Source: CAWAMR01 sp963783095
GTDB lineage: Bacteria > Planctomycetota > Planctomycetia > Gemmatales > Gemmataceae
Assembly (NCBI GenBank): GCA_963783095.1
Contig: CAWAMR010000013.1
Location: 1-64,000 of the forward strand
Length of the DNA: 64,000 bases
Reading direction: 5' to 3'
Below, piece after piece: positions 61,101-64,000 of this stretch (position 1 is its first letter; every line of letters starts with the position of its first letter). The notes below the pieces were generated by a model that did no database searches, was not told the DNA's origin, and saw only the letters and a list, made by a program, of their open reading frames with translations. The position numbers and the translations under genes were made by a program.

Positions 61101-64000
61101 GACGAGAAACATCAACCGCGTCGAGGACATCCTCCGCGCCTGGCTCATCAAGAACGCGGAGATCAAGGAGATCGACGAGACCGAAAAGGCCCGCGTGCAA
61201 CTGCTGCTGGCCCGCAACTACTTCCGGGCCAAGCGCTACGACCTGGCCCGGGCCGAGTATCACCACGCTGCTCAATCGCTACGCCAAGACGCCGCAGGCC
61301 GATCGAGGCCGAGTTCGGCATCGGCGAGACGTTCATGGAACAGAAGGTCTACGACCAGGCCGAGCAGGCGTTCGAGCGCCTGGCCGGCAGCCGGGAGCGC
61401 GACGTGGTGATCCGCGCCGAGTTCCTGCGCGGCGTGCTGGCCAGCCGCCGCGGCGACCGCGACGAGGCCCGCGCCATCTTCCGCGGCGTCCTCGAACGCG
61501 TGCCGAACGTCGAGCTGGCCAACCAGGCCCTCTACAACCTTTCCGAGGTTTACGGGGCCGAGCAGCGCTACGTCGATCAGCTGGAACTGCTGCGCACCGT
61601 CGGCCGGCTCGGCCGGGCCAGCAAGCGCTTCCACACGCCCGGCGAGCCGCTGTCGATCGTCGTGCAGGACAGCGACCTCGGCGTCAGCCGGGGCCACAGC
61701 CGCATCCCCGTCCGCGTCACCACCGAGCCGGGCGGCGACGAGGAGACGATCTATCTGCTCTCCGGCGGGGCCGGCAAGGGCCTGTTCCGCGCCGACCTCG
61801 AAACCCGCCTCGGCTCGGCGACCAAGAACGACCGGGTCCTCCAGCTGACCGGCAAGGACATCATCCGCGTCGACTATCCGCCCGAATTCAAGAAGGAGTT
61901 CAAGGACGTGCCGCTGCCCGACGCCGAGATCCGCATCGCCGCCGACGCCAAGCTGGAAATCGCCTGCAGCAAGATCGTCGACGAGGACGAGGAAACCTTC
62001 AGCAAGAGGCTCGAACGGCGAGGCCAACGGCGAAGACGAGGACAAGCGCAAGGGCACTCGACCGGCCCAAGGACCAGATCAAGCCGGGCAACCTCATCTA
62101 CATCCGCGTCAAGGATGCCGACCGCGACCTGACCGACCAGCCCGACAAGATCGCCGTCAAGCTGACCGCCACCAGCGGCGACCAGGTGACCGTGACAGCT
62201 GACCGAGACCGGCCCGCACACCGGCATCTTCGAAGGGACCGCCAAGACCGGCGAGCTGCCGGCCGGGGCGCTGGCCACCAACACGGCCATCGACCACAGC
62301 CCGCTGATGGCGATCGACAAGGACCGCAAGACCGCCTGGCTCAGCGAGCCGGACGGCGCCACGCCCAAGATGCTCACCATCGACATGAAGGACCTGAAAC
62401 GCACCGATCGGGTGACGGTCTGGACGCCCGGACGCCAAGCAGAACGCCCCGATCCGCATGACGCTGGAAGGCAGCGACGACGGCCGGCTCTGGTTCCGGC
62501 TGGCGGCCACCCATCCCGATGCCGAAGATCGCGCCGGTGGCCGGCGAGTTCGGCCGGATGACGGCCGCGCATCTACGAAGGCACCAACGCCGCCGGTTTC
62601 ACCACCTGGGACCAGGTGGTCGCGCTGACCAAGAACGCCAAGCCGACGACGCGAAGGGCAAGGCCGCCGACCTGTTCTGGGCCCGCGCAGCCGGACGACA
62701 AGGCGAAACGCCCGACCGCCGTCGTGTGGCACGGCAAGGTGGTGCAGGCGCAAGTCCGGCGCCGCCCGCTTCGCGGTCACGGGCGACATCACCGGCCATG
62801 GTCGATCGACGGCCGGCTCGAAATGCCGGTCGGCAAGGGCAACCGCACCGCCGACGTCTAGCTCGACGCCGGCACTCACGACGTGACCGATCTTCGCCGC
62901 CGCCGGGCGCGAACACGACCACGCTCGAAGCGCAGCTGGGCGGCCGGCGACGCCGACATCCGCCGAGGTCGTGCCGGTCCCGTTCCGCGAAGTCGACTTC
63001 GATCTCGACCGGCCCGAAGCCAAGGCTGCCGGCAGCGCCCGGACGCTCGGCGAGGCGGATCGCCGACAAGGACGGAACGACTGGGAGTTCAAGTTCCCGC
63101 CGATCGGCGTGCGCCACGTCCGCATGGTCATTCACGAATATCGCGGCGAGGCCGTGGCCATCAACCACGTCGAGATTCGCGACAGCGTCAAGAACGTCCT
63201 GCACATTCCCACCGAAGCCGATCTGCTGTCGCTGGCGACCAACGACATCCTGGAAATCGGCGGCGGCGACGTCGTCACCGCCACCTACATCGATGAATTC
63301 AACCAGACCGGCAGCTCGCGGCTGCTGACCGCCAAGCTGACGGCGACCTACCACAACGCCGACATCACGCCCATCGGCTACGACTTCGTCAAGACGCCGA
63401 ACGGGCAAGTGTCCACAACATCCGCAAGGAACTGCTCCGCATCGATCCGGGCGAACGGATCGTCATCGAAGTCACCGACTTCGACCAGGACCGCACCGCC
63501 AGGCCCGGACAAGATCAAGGTCCAGGTGGCCGTCAACGATGGCCCGGCCGATCGACCTGGAAGCCACCGAGAACGGCGACAACAGCGGCATCTTCACCAA
63601 GGAAGTCGATACCTCGGCCACGCCGGCCGAGGGACAAGATCGTCGTCAAGCCGGGCGATCGCATCTACCTGCCGCTATCTCGACGAGCAGAACACCGTTC
63701 CCGGCCACGCGGCCATCCGCGAAGCGGTCGTTTACGTCAACGAGCCGACCGAAGGCCGGGTGCGCGTGTCGAGACGCAGCATTGCTCGACCGATCGGAGC
63801 ACTGCGGCCGAAGACGCCCGCCATCATCCGGTATCTCCCTGCCGGCTGGTCGGTGAAACCGATCCAAGGCGATCGCGGGGCGTTGCCTTCGAGGCGCCCT
63901 TCACCGTCGAAGTCATCGATCGTGACGCCGCCAAGGACAGCCGCAGCAAGGTGATCGTCAAGCTTGAAGACGACCACCGGGTCCAAGGTCGAGGTCGAGT
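58154..64000 (+). CDS. Giant exported TPR/beta-sandwich protein, incomplete (very many frame changes)
   Basis: The gene runs off the window. A signal peptide (YIFPTLLLAILGLALTQVPNHA) opens it. Helical TPR-like repeats extend to about 61600 (RLAHATD-type pieces include GRNKELIATGRQFLTRHPAD, RAEVPVDLLLFVCENHMAAG, AEQAFERLAGSRERDVVIRA). Beta-sandwich domains follow, with RKFHTPGEPLSIVVQDSD-like strings, LIYIRVKDADRDLTDQPDKI, VKLTATSGDQVTVT and NHVEIRDSVKNVLHIP. The right frame changes at least a dozen times, with mean spacing of a few hundred nt and closer after 62 kb. The pieces line up into one plausible protein. No enzyme motif is seen; the role is likely envelope scaffolding. Confidence 0.6.

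Overview
The window reads as a planctomycete chromosome segment, most likely from the Gemmataceae. The signs are fused Ser/Thr kinase–STAND–formylglycine-generating-enzyme (FGE-like) proteins, DUF4159 and large secreted TPR proteins, FHA–GAF–PP2C and VPS10/BNR proteins, YXWXPGYW-repeat proteins, and homologues of methanofuran and tetrahydropterin cofactor genes. Many conserved genes break into two or more overlapping frames. Some of this may be true decay, but the density, above all after 60 kb, points to uncorrected indel errors in the assembly. Interrupted genes are therefore given as one span with the frame change noted.

Layout. 0-2.1 kb: an inverted repeat, a tRNA-like scar and a membrane protein. 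2.1-7.9 kb: a mobile island with a 3' half of tRNA-Ser(GCT) at its left edge, two tandem tyrosine recombinases, a small unknown gene, a full-length PolA-like protein that has lost nearly all catalytic residues, and a 3' half of tRNA-Leu(CAA) at its right edge. 8-13 kb: sulfotransferase, degenerate peptidase-like TPR protein, orphan DNA methyltransferase and a W-rich secreted repeat protein. 13.2-23.3 kb: two tandem paralogues of a giant kinase–STAND–HEAT–FGE protein. 24-31 kb: CitG-like, PTPS-like and MfnE-like cofactor genes mixed with HtrA protease, TPR, ankyrin, retropepsin-like, ThuA and phosphoesterase genes. 31-47 kb: RRM protein, PQQ propeller, TPR, VPS10/BNR, RND adaptor, lipoprotein, MutS2 and an ECF sigma/anti-sigma pair. 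47-58 kb: FHA–GAF–PP2C phosphatase, ClpS, propeller, and an envelope TPR/DUF4159 cluster. 58-64 kb: one giant TPR/beta-sandwich gene running off the window, with a strong GC rise and very dense frame breaks after about 60.1 kb.

The main discovery is a diversity-generating retroelement (DGR) between the two kinase paralogues. The last 116 nt of paralogue 1 (variable repeat, 17949-18064) and a 116-nt template repeat (18308-18423) differ at 16 positions, and every one is an adenine in the template. The end of a DGR-type reverse transcriptase lies directly before the template and the rest of it is missing. The diversified residues lie in the FGE/C-type-lectin-like domain of a kinase–STAND protein. 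The same two genes also carry in-frame GC-rich palindromic inserts (six in all) whose arms encode Val/Gly/Glu/Trp-rich and Ser/Pro/Thr/His-rich peptides, and each gene is preceded by a copy of the 5' end of the downstream citG-like gene. These copies explain how the locus grew by duplication.

Intergenic DNA is rich in hairpin repeats: a MITE-like family with three copies (34.9, 49.4 and 57.7 kb), an octamer-iterated palindrome at 25.3 kb, long inverted repeats at 39.2 and 41.5 kb, and a 74-bp tandem repeat at 38.7 kb.
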